Below the pieces are notes generated by a model. That model did no database searches. It had not been told where the DNA came from and saw only the letters and a program-made list of their open reading frames with translations. Source: DASVHS01 sp035468985 (GTDB lineage Bacteria; Acidobacteriota; Thermoanaerobaculia; Gp7-AA8). Taken from it: a stretch of DNA of 64,000 nt. Below, one piece after another: positions 35,401 through 43,629 of the stretch. The stretch's first letter is position 1. Every line of letters begins with the position of its first letter. Made by a program: the position numbers and the translations under genes. The DNA lies in contig DATISF010000038.1 in the NCBI GenBank assembly GCA_035468985.1, forward strand, positions 124,001-188,000. The letters are read 5' to 3'.

Positions 35401-38400
35401 CCGTGACGTTCAACGTACCGCCGGCGGCGGCGCTGAAGCCGTTGCCGGTGGTCGTGGTGATATTGAGGATGCCGCTGAAGGTGATCGTCGCGCCGACGTT
35501 GGTCGACAACGTGACCGCCGCATTCGACGTCGTGCTCAGGGTCTGGCTGCCGGTGAAGGAAATCGTGCCGTTGTTGTTGGAGCCGACGAAGATCCCTGTG
35601 CCTCCGTCGATGATCGTCGCGGCGACGGTGATCGCCCCCGCCCCGCCGGCCGTCCGGTTCTGGATCGAGACGGAGCGCTGGCCGCCGTTGGCGGTGATGG
35701 CGCAGGTGTTGTCGAGGCTGATCGAGGCGATTCCGCCGTTCACGTCCAGACCGGTGAGGTTGCCGGTGACTTGTGTGTTCGTGAGAACGATCGCGCCCAG
35801 CATGGCGGTGAAGTGAAGTCCCGAAGCGACGTTGTTCTGGATGATCAGCGTGTCGCCGGTGAATGAGTTGCGGGTGTTGCCGGCGATGCCGTCGCGCGTC
35901 GCGCCGGTGATCGTCAGACCCTTCACCGAGTTCCCGTCATTCAATACGACGGCATCGCTGTTCGCGGTGGCGTTCGTGATCTGCGGGTTCGTTCCGGTCG
36001 CGACGAGGTTGTTGCCGTTGACGACCAGCGCGAAGCCCGAGGCGGCGGCGTTGAGGCCCTGGCCGATGAGCTGCTCGTTGGCCAGCAGCGACACGCCCGC
36101 GTTCTGGTTCGTGGTGGTGCCGTCGCCGGTATAGACGAAGATGATGTCGCCGGCAGTATCCGGTCCGATGCGCGCTCCGTTCGTGAAGTTCGACAGCGAG
36201 TTGAACGGCGACTGCGACTGGCCGCTGCCATTGGTGACATTGTTCTCGACATACCAGACGCGTCCCGACAGATTCAGCGTCGCGGTGCCGGTTGCGCTGG
36301 TCGGTGTCCCGGTCCCGCCCGTGTTGCTCGTGATCGTGTAGTTAAACGTGTCGCTCGCAAGCGGCGCAGCCGTGACCGGCGGCGTGTACTGGAACGTGCC
36401 GTCGGCGGCGATCGTGACACTGCCGCCCTGGGTCGTGGCGAACGTACCGGCGTTGACCGCCACGCCACCGCCCGGCAGGTCGTTGGCGATGACCGTGCCG
36501 GTGAGACTGACGAACGGCGTCGTCGGCGGCGTCGCGAATCCCGTCACCACCGCCTCGGTGTTGTTGACCAGGTTGTTGTACGTGTCGGGGTTCGCGGCCG
36601 GATTGATGGCGATCGAGAACGAGGCGGAGCCGGTGCACGAGTTCGCGTCGGTCGCCGTGACGTCGAAGAGGAACGTGCCCGTCGCCGTCGGCGTGCCGCT
36701 GATCGTGCCGTCGGACGCGAGCGTCAGCCCCGGCGGGAACGTGCCGGAAGTCACGGTGAAGGTGTATGGCCCGGTTCCGCCGCTGGCGGTGAAGCTCTGC
36801 CCTGCGTACGCGGTGCCGGCGGTGCCGGCCGGGAACGAACCGCCCCCCGTGCGCGTGACGGCGATCGGCGGACACGTGACGGTCAGGGTGTACGACGACG
36901 TCGCGAAGCAGCCATTCGAGTCGGTGACCTTGATGGTCAGCGGATAGACGCCCTGCTGTGTGGATGTACCGGCCAGAACACCTGTGCCGGAGTTCAACGT
37001 GATGCCGCTCGGCAGCGTGCCCGTCTCGCTCCACGACGCCGTGCCGAGGATGCCGCTGGCGGTGAAGGTGACGCTGAGCGGACTCCCCGACTGCACCGAG
37101 TTCGTCGCCGGGTTCGTGATGCTGATCGTCTGGCAGTTGATGGTCAGGTTGTAGGTCGCACCGGTGCCCTGACAGCTGTTGCTGTCGGTCGCCGTGACGG
37201 TGATCGGGAACACGCCGGCTTGCGTGGTCGTGCCTGAGAGAACGCCCGTGCTCGTGTTGAGCGTGATGCCTGTCGGCAGCGTGCCCGTCTCACTCCAGGT
37301 GATCGTGCCGTTGCCGCCCGTCTGCGTGAAGGCTCCGGACGAGAATGCCACTCCGGCCGTGCCGGTGTCGGTCGACGCGTTCGTGACCGTGATCGTCGGA
37401 CAAACGATCGTGAGGTCGTAGGTGGGACCATTGCCCGTGCAGCCGTTGCCGTCGGTGACGGTGACCACGATCGGGAACGTTCCGCCCTGCGTGGGCGTAC
37501 CGGACAGCAGGCCGGCGCCCGACAAGCTCAGACCGGCGGGCAACGCGCTCAGTGTGCTGAACGTCGCGCCGCCGACCGCGCCGGATTGCGTGAACTGCTC
37601 GCTGAACGCCGCGTTGACCGGGCCGCTCGCGTTCGCCGGATTCGTGACCGTGATCGTCTGGCAACCGATGACGAGGTTGTAGGTCGCACCCGCGCCGGTG
37701 CAGCCGTTGCCGTCGGTGGCCACGACGACGATCGGGAACGTTCCGGGCACAGTCGGAGTGCCCGCCAGCGTGCCGTCGGCCGCCAGCGTCAGGCCGCTCG
37801 GCAGGGCGCTGGCGGTGCCGAACGTCGTCGTGCCGATGGCGTTGGATGCGGTGAACGTCTGCGAGAACGCGGCGCTCACCGTGCCGGTCGTCGTCGCCGG
37901 ATTGTTCACGGTGATGACCTGGCAGCCGATGGTCAGGCTGTAGGTCGCGCCGGTGCTGCCGGTGCAACCGTTCGCGTCGGTCACGACGACGACGATCGGG
38001 AACGTCCCGGTCTGCGTCGGAGTGCCGGAGAGAACACCGGCGGCCGACAGCGACAAACCTGCCGGGAGCGTGCTCGCCGTCGTGAACGTCGCCGTGCCGT
38101 GCGCGCCGGACTGCGTGAACGTCTGCAAGAACGGCGTGTTGGCCGTGCCGGTATTCGTGACCGGATTCGTGATCGTGATCGTCTGGCAGTTGATGGTCAG
38201 CGTGTATGGCGAGGTTCCGAAGCAGCCATTCGTATCGGTGACCTGGACCGTGATCAGGAACACGCCGTTGACCGTCGGCGTCCCCGAAAGAACGCCGGTC
38301 GAGGCGTTGAGCGTGATGCCGGCGGGCAGCGTGCCCGTCTCGCTCCACGTGGCCGTGCCAAGGATGCCCGTGGCGGTGAAGGTCTGGCTGAATGCGGCGT

Positions 38401-41400
38401 CGACCGTGCCGGTGTTCACGCCGGGGTTCGTCACGGACACCGTCTGGCAGTTGATCGTCAGGTTGTACTGAACTCCGGTTCCCGTGCAGCCGTTCTGATC
38501 GGTTGCCGTGACGGTGATCGGGAAGGCGCCAACCTGGGAGGTCGTGCCGGAGAGAACGCCCGTTGATGGATTGAACGTGAATCCGGCCGGGAGCGTGCCG
38601 ACTTCACTGAATGTGATCGTGCCTGCTCCGCCGGACTGCGTGAACGTCTGGCTGAACGCCACGCCGGCCGTTCCCGTGTTCACGCCCGGGTTCGTGACGG
38701 TGATCGTTGGACACGTCAGGGTCAGCGAGTACGGCGGGTTCGTTCCCGTGCAGCCGTTGCCGTCCGTGACGGTGACGACGATCGGGAACGTGCCGCCCTG
38801 CAGCGGTGTGCCGGACAGCGTGCCGTTCGTGGCCAGGCTCAGTCCCGTCGGAAGCGCCGAAGCCGTGGTGAAGGTGGCGCCGCCGACCGCACCGGCCTGG
38901 GTGAAGTCAATCGAGATCGGCGTGCCGGCCGGCGAGGTCGTCAAGGCCGGGTTGCCGACCGTGATGGTCTGGCAGCCGATGACGAGGCTGTACGTCGCGC
39001 CGGTTCCGGTGCAGCCGTTGCCGTCGGTGACCATCACGACGATGTTGAACGTGCCCGTCTGCGTCGGCGTGCCGGAGAGCAGGCCGCTCGTGGAGAGAGT
39101 CAGACCGCCGGGGAGTGCCGATGCCGTCGTGAATGTCGCGCCGCCGATCGCGCCGCTCTGTGTGAACTGCTCGCTGAACGGAGAGTTCACCGTGCCCGTG
39201 GTGTTGGCCGGGTTCGTCACGCTGATCGTCTGGCAGCCGATGGTCAGGTTGTAGGTCGCACCCGTTCCCGTGCAGCCGTTGCTGTCGGTGGCGATCACCA
39301 CGATCGGGAACGTTCCGAGTTGCGTCGAGATCCCGGAGAGCGTGCCGTCTGTCGCCAGAGTGACACCCGCCGGCAGCGCGCTCCCCGTCGTGAACGTGGT
39401 CGCGCCGATGGCGTTCGTCGCCGTGAACGTCACCGAGAACTCGGTTCCGATCGCTTCGGTGTTCGTCGCCGGATTGTTGACCGTGATGGCCTGGCAGCCG
39501 ATCGTCAGCGTGTACGGCGCGCCGGTGCCGGTGCAGCCGTTGCCGTCGGCCACCGTGACCACGATCGGGAAGCTGCCCGTCTGCAGCGGCGTGCCGAACA
39601 GCGTGCCATTGCTGGCCAGGCTCAGGCCGGCGGGCAACGTGCTCGCGGTCGTGAACGTGGTCGTGCCGATCGCGCCCGTCTGCGTGAACGTCTGGGAGAA
39701 CGGCGTGTTCGCCGTACCGGTCGTCGTGGCCGGATTCGTGACGGTGACCGTCTGACATCCGATCGTCAGCGTGTACGTGGCGCCCGTTCCGGTGCAGCCG
39801 TTGCCGTCCGTGACCATGACGACGATCTGGAACGTGCCCGTCTGCGTCGGCGTGCCGGCGAGCGTGCCGGCGGTGGCAAGGGTCAGACCTGCCGGCAATG
39901 CGCTGGCGGACGTGAACGTCGCCGTTCCGATAGCCCCGGTTTGCGTGAACGTCTGGCTGAACGCCGACGCCGCAGTTCCCGTGTTGGCGACCGGGTTCGT
40001 AACCGTGATCGTCTGGCAGGCGATGACGAGGTTGTACGTCGCGCCCGTCCCCGTACAGCCGTTGCCGTCCGTGGCGGTGACGACGATCGGGAACGTGCCG
40101 GTCTGTGTTGGCGTGCCGGACAGCGTGCCGTTGGCCGCCAGGGTGAGACCCGTGGGCAGCGCGCTCGCCGTCGTGAAGGTCGCGCCGCCGATTGCGCCCG
40201 TCTGCGTGAACGTCTGCGAGAACGGCGTGTTCGCCGTGCCCGTGTTCGTGGCCGGATTCGTGACCGTGATCGTCTGGCAGCCGATCACCAGGTTGTACGT
40301 CGCGCCCGTTCCCGTGCAGCCGTTCGCATCCGTGACTGTGACGACGATCGGGAATGTGCCCGGGGCCGTCGGAGTGCCCGACAGCAGACCACTTGCCGAG
40401 AGCGAGAGTCCCGGCGGCATTGCGCTCGCCGTCGTGAATGTCGTCGCGCCGATCGCACCGGTCTGTGTGAACTGCTGGCTGAATGGAGCCGACACTGTTC
40501 CGGTCGTCGTGGCCGGATTCGTGATCGTGATCGTCTGACAGGTGATGACCAGGTTGTAGACGACACCCGTTCCGACGCAGCCGAACGAATCGGTTGCCGT
40601 GACCGTGATCGGGAACGTTCCCGTCTGGGTCGGCGTGCCGGAGAGAGTTCCGTTCGAAGCCAGCGTCAAACCCGCGGGCAGCGCGCTCGCGGTCGTGAAG
40701 GTCACCGTCCCAGTGCTTCCGGACTGCGTGAACGTCTGGCTGAATGCGGCGCCGGCCGGTGCTGTCGTCGTGGCCGGATTCGTCACCGTGATCGTGGGGC
40801 AGACGACCGTCAGGATCGCCGCCGCGCTCGTCGCCGATCCGCAAGCGTTCGTCAGAACCGCGCGGAACTGATGCCCGTTGTCGGCCAGCGTGGTGCTGAA
40901 GCTGTACGTTGTCGAGGTTGCCCCGGCGATGTTCGTGAACGTGGCGCCGCCGTTGGTCGAGACCTGCCACTGGATCGTCGGCGAATAGGTCCCGGCAACG
41001 TTGAACGTCGCTGCCGAGCCGACTTGCACGGTCTGCGTGGCTGGCTGCGTCGTCACTGCCGGCGTCGTGATCACGGTCAGCGTCGCGGTCGTCGAAGCGC
41101 TCCCCTTCACATTCGTGAAGGTGGCCCGGTACTGATTGCCGTTGTCGGCGAGAGTCGCCGTGAACGAATACGGATTGGTTGTCGCTCCCGGGATGGCCGT
41201 GAACGTCGTCCCGCCGTCGGTGGACACGGACCACTGGAGACTCGGCGGCGGCGCTCCGGCCGCGGCGGCGCTGAACGTCGCCGTCGAGCCGGCGCAGACG
41301 GTCTGGTCGCTCGCCGGGATGGTGATGTGCGGCGCGGAGCCGCTCTGCGTCACGTGGATGTGCACCGTGGCTTCGCGCGAGCTCTCGAAGCCGTCATTCG

Positions 41401-42556
41401 CGAAGTACGTGAACTCATCGTCGGCCAGCGACACGCCATCGTTGACATAGGTGAACGATCCGTCACTGTTGAGCGTCAGCGTGCCGTGCGAGACCGAGGT
41501 GCCGAGGATGGCGTGGAGCGGATCGCCGTCCGGGTCGGTGTCGTTCTCCAGCACACCGGGGGCGGCGATGTTCAGCGCCCCACCCTGCGGAACGCTGTAG
41601 TTCTTGTCCGTGGCATTCGGACGGTGGTTGTTCTGCCCAACACGGATTTCAACCCGCGCCACGTTCGACGGCTGCGCGCCGTTGCTCGCCTGATACGTGA
41701 ACGTCTCGCGCGTCGCGCCGGAATCGTCCGGGGTGTACGTGAGCGATCCATCAGCATTGAGAACCAGCACGCCTCGGTCAGGAGCAGAGACCTGGCCCGC
41801 CGTCAGCGGGCGGCTGTTCGGATCCGAGTCGTTCGACAGAACGCCCGGAGCCGGAACCGTCAGAGGCGTGTGCAGCGGTGTTGCGTAAGAATCGTTCCGT
41901 GCTGTCGGCGCCGCGCTTTGCGACTGCGCGTCGAACCGGAAGTACGCAAATTCGCCGGTGACGAACGCGTACACATTGAGGATACGGAGTCCATTCGATT
42001 GTTCCGCGTCGCCGCTGACGAGCGGCGACAACCCGGCCCAATCGCCGGTCTGTCCGTCCATCTCGAACGTCAGCGCGCGGCCACCGACCGCGCGGCGTTT
42101 CGGCTCCGTTCCGGGAAAGAGGATCGGATTGCCGTCCGCGTCCGTGAGCACCGTCGTGTTCTGTGATCCGTTGACCACCACGAAGCCGATGCGCATCGAT
42201 GGCGGGAGGGGTGTCCCGAATACGGCCAGCGGGATGCGAGTCTCGATCGTCGAAACGCCGTTTGTCGCATTCGATGCGGCCGGCCAGCCGCTGTTGTCGA
42301 TCGTGATCGCGGTTCCAAGCGACCCACCGCTGCAGTCCTGACGTGTCACCGCGGTGACGCGCGGCGTCGCGCCGCTCGTGTCGACCGTCGTGGTGATCAC
42401 ACGATCGACACCCGGCATCCCGCTCACGGTGCAGCCGGTGGACGCGGCGTTGTCGATATCGACCAGCAGCTTGTAATCGGTGCTGGCAAATATCGAGGAG
42501 GCGGCCAAAAAGACAAACAGGGCGCAGCTAGAGACCGGGCGCAACAAGATGGGCAT
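32402..42556 (-). CDS. Giant secreted repeat protein: 16 putative-Ig repeats plus beta-helix-like region
   Basis: About 3,384 residues from an ATG with GAGGAG upstream; signal peptide MPILLRPVSSCALFVFLAAS. Order: N-terminal domain to about 225; two cadherin/tandem-95-like modules (SDPNSRPLTAG and ENDTDPDGDPLHAILG, 235-415); two Ig-like modules (420-585); 16 He_PIG-type repeats of about 87 residues (586-1984); a cadherin-like linker; and from about 2100 to the end a Ser/Thr/Gly/Asn-rich region of short strand repeats (GTANVTTGAAGVGV, GNNLVATGTNPQITNATAN) that looks like a right-handed beta-helix. It ends abruptly (TINLIAGPINTPP) with no autotransporter barrel, sorting signal or PEP-CTERM visible. 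Likely a cell-surface or released adhesin. The secretion route is unclear. Confidence 0.85.
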   Translation of the reverse strand: MPILLRPVSSCALFVFLAASSIFASTDYKLLVDIDNAASTGCTVSGMPGVDRVITTTVDTSGATPRVTAVTRQDCSGGSLGTAITIDNSGWPAASNATNGVSTIETRIPLAVFGTPLPPSMRIGFVVVNGSQNTTVLTDADGNPILFPGTEPKRRAVGGRALTFEMDGQTGDWAGLSPLVSGDAEQSNGLRILNVYAFVTGEFAYFRFDAQSQSAAPTARNDSYATPLHTPLTVPAPGVLSNDSDPNSRPLTAGQVSAPDRGVLVLNADGSLTYTPDDSGATRETFTYQASNGAQPSNVARVEIRVGQNNHRPNATDKNYSVPQGGALNIAAPGVLENDTDPDGDPLHAILGTSVSHGTLTLNSDGSFTYVNDGVSLADDEFTYFANDGFESSREATVHIHVTQSGSAPHITIPASDQTVCAGSTATFSAAAAGAPPPSLQWSVSTDGGTTFTAIPGATTNPYSFTATLADNGNQYRATFTNVKGSASTTATLTVITTPAVTTQPATQTVQVGSAATFNVAGTYSPTIQWQVSTNGGATFTNIAGATSTTYSFSTTLADNGHQFRAVLTNACGSATSAAAILTVVCPTITVTNPATTTAPAGAAFSQTFTQSGSTGTVTFTTASALPAGLTLASNGTLSGTPTQTGTFPITVTATDSFGCVGTGVVYNLVITCQTITITNPATTTGTVSAPFSQQFTQTGAIGATTFTTASAMPPGLSLSASGLLSGTPTAPGTFPIVVTVTDANGCTGTGATYNLVIGCQTITVTNPATNTGTANTPFSQTFTQTGAIGGATFTTASALPTGLTLAANGTLSGTPTQTGTFPIVVTATDGNGCTGTGATYNLVIACQTITVTNPVANTGTAASAFSQTFTQTGAIGTATFTSASALPAGLTLATAGTLAGTPTQTGTFQIVVMVTDGNGCTGTGATYTLTIGCQTVTVTNPATTTGTANTPFSQTFTQTGAIGTTTFTTASTLPAGLSLASNGTLFGTPLQTGSFPIVVTVADGNGCTGTGAPYTLTIGCQAITVNNPATNTEAIGTEFSVTFTATNAIGATTFTTGSALPAGVTLATDGTLSGISTQLGTFPIVVIATDSNGCTGTGATYNLTIGCQTISVTNPANTTGTVNSPFSEQFTQSGAIGGATFTTASALPGGLTLSTSGLLSGTPTQTGTFNIVVMVTDGNGCTGTGATYSLVIGCQTITVGNPALTTSPAGTPISIDFTQAGAVGGATFTTASALPTGLSLATNGTLSGTPLQGGTFPIVVTVTDGNGCTGTNPPYSLTLTCPTITVTNPGVNTGTAGVAFSQTFTQSGGAGTITFSEVGTLPAGFTFNPSTGVLSGTTSQVGAFPITVTATDQNGCTGTGVQYNLTINCQTVSVTNPGVNTGTVDAAFSQTFTATGILGTATWSETGTLPAGITLNASTGVLSGTPTVNGVFLITVQVTDTNGCFGTSPYTLTINCQTITITNPVTNTGTANTPFLQTFTQSGAHGTATFTTASTLPAGLSLSAAGVLSGTPTQTGTFPIVVVVTDANGCTGSTGATYSLTIGCQVITVNNPATTTGTVSAAFSQTFTASNAIGTTTFGTASALPSGLTLAADGTLAGTPTVPGTFPIVVVATDGNGCTGAGATYNLVIGCQTITVTNPANASGPVNAAFSEQFTQSGAVGGATFSTLSALPAGLSLSGAGLLSGTPTQGGTFPIVVTVTDGNGCTGNGPTYDLTIVCPTITVTNASTDTGTAGVAFSSGAFTQTGGNGTITWSETGTLPTGITLNTSTGVLSGTTTQAGVFPITVTATDSNSCQGTGATYNLTINCQTISITNPATNSVQSGSPLSVTFTASGILGTASWSETGTLPSGITLNSGTGVLAGTSTQQGVYPLTIKVTDSNGCFATSSYTLTVTCPPIAVTRTGGGSFPAGTAGTAYAGQSFTASGGTGPYTFTVTSGTFPPGLTLASDGTISGTPTATGTFLFDVTATDANSCTGSASFSIAINPAANPDTYNNLVNNTEAVVTGFATPPTTPFVSLTGTVIANDLPGGGVAVNAGTFATTQGGSVTIAADGTFQYTPPVTAAPLASDTFNYTITSNTGGTGTPTSATGTATLNLSGRVWYVENNVTNGSGQSQSPFNSLSNFTNGARIGPDTAGDIIFVYTGDGTTTNQNAGVSLLANEQLIGQGLNAAASGFALVVNGNNLVATGTNPQITNATANSDAVVLNDGNSVKGLTITGATRDGIAGNTRNSFTGDTLIIQNNVASGLHFTAMLGAIVLTNTQVTGNLTGLDVNGGIASISLDNTCAITANGGQRSVSIQNRTAGGAGAITVAATIIDGGTGIFVGSNNNGTISFTGSQTLSTTSNAAVTLSTNVGATITFSGILNITTTTGNGFSAAAGGTLNVTGTANVTTGAAGVGVNINGITVGGSGVTFTSVNTTGATTGISLNTVTGTITVSSGTVTGGTTGISGTSFGTLAVGATLNVSAATALNLNTGVVSGTFANVSSTGGTNGVNLIAVTGTWGATGGSLTGAAGSTFNVTGGGAGTISWGSTINQTNAANVVTIAGGNSGTINFSGNVTTSGGSTGISISASSGTYNFTGATSTIAGTGGGILIFTETGTITFGSGYSISAATTSFKIGGTATNTSANITYSGTITNNNNLGVLLDVNSALGMFNGTLLMNGTSLSGSVGTAGGVISIIKNMTGTLTVNNLSLTSSNISFNNTLVAISGTNTAGNFTFNHLTLSAIGSGHTGKGLTMSGGGTLTITATGGASSIDVSSTALDLNGIALGASTIATVNSNGGVNGILLTTVTGGTLTITSGAISAQTSSSFRVSGGSASVTCGATITQNTAGQRAVDIQNATGGTLFFTGVVSSTGAGILLQTNTGTTMRFAGGMTLNTGGSNAFTATGGGTVEVCDENPCNNAATGALNNTLITTTGTALNVANTTIGANNLEFRSISANGAVNGILLDTTGSIGGLKVKGNSAGNCGGSITVQPLGTLSTANAPVTGDCTGGTIQATTGHAVVLTSTSNVSLTRMLIQNAATNFDEISANTISSLTIDHCFITDNAGVSGDRGIEIGDFTTGTAVNGTITISNSTIGPTEHDNIGIGIGSGTSTWNFTNDVLTGSVLDSGMNFEVRNATVTSFLMDGCVVQNQFADGMQINPASGVNATITSATIQNSSFTTNNIHMDLNHDGGSNVTYKVLSNTFQFSTAQAINFFTSTLSTGGVANGRFQSNRIGNAVSFLSGGGAGIRINVNGGAAARVLVDSNIIRQEPDGRGIEIISRNGTGGTDATVTNNTVDTDFVATVQNGGFSLSNIFMQSNCLATCNTLRSNITNNFVPAVAPTGELVAGQLALLRTGLSTNQLVDNPPASVDALSELTSHNTGSVATNGTINLIAGPINTPP
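36605..40801 (-). repeat. Tandem array of 16 putative-Ig coding repeats, about 260 bp each
   Basis: Each unit encodes roughly CQTITVTNPATNTGT, a strand pattern with ALPAGL and GTLSGTPTQTGTFPI, and TDGNGCTGTGATYNL. Every unit has one Cys near its start and one about 73 residues later, which would form an intradomain disulphide. The units differ by many substitutions but keep length and phase; two near-uniform subgroups appear (units 2-8 with TFTTASALP; units 9, 10, 14, 15 with SETGTLP). The period makes the locus prone to unequal recombination and assembly collapse. Confidence 0.9.
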
Positions 42557-42599
42557 GTGACTCCTCGACCACGGGTCCGTCCGTTTGGGAAGTCGGGAG

Positions 42600-42626
42600 A
42601 TCATACCGCAACGATTGGTGAGTCAA
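42600..42626 (-). promoter_or_regulatory. Possible promoter of the giant-protein gene
   Basis: On the minus strand TTGACT (42626-42621) and TATGAT (42605-42600) are separated by 15 bp, shorter than the optimum. A start near 42593 would give a 36-nt leader containing GAGGAG before the ATG at 42556. The gap up to 42669 has a locally AT-rich stretch (GGAATAAAGTTATG), unusual in this GC-rich window. Confidence 0.42.
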
Positions 42627-42669
42627 GATGGAATAAAGTTATGCCGCACTGGCGGCAACGGTAGGCCGG

Positions 42670-43059
42670 CTACTTCTCGCGATCAGTCGTCACTCGGAAC
42701 GACGCGCGGTCGAGCACACCGGCGGATTGCAGCACGCGACGAAGACGCTCGATCGCATCGGCGGTCTTCTCCACCTCGATCGTGAGATGGAGGTACCCGG
42801 CCGCGGAACCGGAACTGATCAGCCGCCCGATGTTCGCGCGCTCGATGCGATCCTCGATCGAGCGGAGCAGTTCCAGGTCTTGAGGCGTGGCCTCTTCGGC
42901 CGACGCACGGATCATGATCTGAACCCTCGGCTTCGGCCGCGCTTCCGTGGCGACGTCGCGGATGAGACCGACCGTCGATTCCTTACCGCAGCCGGCAAGC
43001 AGAAGCATCACCGCCACGACGACCGACCTTGCCCGGGGGTTGCTGAGCCTCATTCGCAT
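42670..43059 (-). CDS. Small lipoprotein of unknown function
   Basis: 129 residues with a lipoprotein signal ending in the lipobox LLAGC (about residues 20-24). The mature part has an alternating strand-helix layout, LHLTIEVEKTADAIERLRRV, reminiscent of small ferredoxin-like or BON/ACT-like domains, but no family is recognised. In-frame ATGs at 43059 and 43053 are both possible. It could be transcribed with the secreted gene upstream, 88 nt away. Confidence 0.6.
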   Translation of the reverse strand: MRMRLSNPRARSVVVAVMLLLAGCGKESTVGLIRDVATEARPKPRVQIMIRASAEEATPQDLELLRSIEDRIERANIGRLISSGSAAGYLHLTIEVEKTADAIERLRRVLQSAGVLDRASFRVTTDREK

Positions 43060-43147
43060 GAAACGATATCAACGCCGGCGGCCGCTGCCGGCTCCTCTTC
43101 TCCTCGGAATGGCAGCATCGTGGGCCGGCGCGCTGAGGTAGCGAACC

Positions 43148-43606
43148 TCAGTGATGCCGGAATCGGCCGCCGTGGAACCGGCCGAACGTGAATCCGACGA
43201 ACACCCGAGGGCGATACCAGAACGGATCGTAGGAACCGTAGTAGAAGGGGTCGTACCACGGCGAATACCCGGGCGTGACGTAGACCGTCGTGCGCCGGTC
43301 GCCGGTGCGATCACGGGTCTCGCGATCCGCGACGCTGCGCTCTTCCTTCATCCGCGCCGCGGATTCGTCGATCACCGCTTTGATCACGTCCGCCGAGACG
43401 CGCGCGTCATTCATGGCGATCACGTCGTCGCTTCCGACATCGAACGGCTCGGCCGTCTTCTTCACGAATGCGATGATGTTCTCGTCGGCGACACCGGCTT
43501 TCGACATCCTGATGACGTCGTCGACGACCATCACCGTCCTCGTCACGGCCATCGCCGGGATCGCGGAAATGAGCAGGGCTGCTAACGCCAAGATGGTTCG
43601 TCTCAT
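43148..43606 (-). CDS. Small exported protein with aromatic-rich C-terminus
   Basis: 152 residues with signal peptide MRRTILALAALLISAIPAMA. Residues 25-85 are helical with MVVDDVIRMSKAGVADENII and NDARVSADVIKAVID, a repeated short unit (V-x-x-m-x-x-A-x-V-s-x-d-v-I) seen in some periplasmic proteins. The C-terminal part is rich in Tyr, Trp, Pro and Gly (YSPWYDPFYYGSYDPFWY) and ends in RFRHH. Probably periplasmic or outer-membrane associated; function unknown. TATAGT lies 7 nt before the ATG, and the gene is divergent from the acyl-CoA dehydrogenase. Confidence 0.65.
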   Translation of the reverse strand: MRRTILALAALLISAIPAMAVTRTVMVVDDVIRMSKAGVADENIIAFVKKTAEPFDVGSDDVIAMNDARVSADVIKAVIDESAARMKEERSVADRETRDRTGDRRTTVYVTPGYSPWYDPFYYGSYDPFWYRPRVFVGFTFGRFHGGRFRHH

Positions 43607-43613
43607 GAGCAGA

Positions 43614-43621
43614 ACTATACT
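43614..43621. promoter_or_regulatory. Overlapping bidirectional -10 element ACTATACT
   Basis: The 23-nt gap between the divergent genes starting at 43606 (minus) and 43630 (plus) contains ACTATACT. Read on the plus strand it gives TATACT (43616-43621), 8 nt from the ATG; on the minus strand TATAGT (43619-43614), 7 nt from the ATG. The two hexamers share the four TATA bases, so only one polymerase can load at a time and both transcripts would be leaderless. Confidence 0.55.
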
Positions 43622-43629
43622 CGCGGGCC

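Noticed and set aside
34367..35866. Long plus-strand open frames through the beta-helix region (also 34956-35816 and others)
   Set aside because: Hydrophobic or Arg-rich shadows of Thr/Gly/Val-rich coding sequence on the minus strand; no ribosome site or family match.
36605..40801. CRISPR-like direct repeats
   Set aside because: The period of about 260 bp, absence of short identical repeats with unique spacers and the coding phase show protein repeats, not CRISPR.
38907..41234. 775-codon minus-strand frame overlapping the Ig repeats
   Set aside because: A second frame of the same strand with His/Arg/Asp-rich repeats, out of phase with the supported frame that has signal peptide and Ig motifs.
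39320..42166. 948-codon plus-strand open frame opposite the Ig repeats
   Set aside because: It repeats with the period of the minus-strand repeats and is Arg-rich low-complexity sequence; it exists only because the repeats keep phase.
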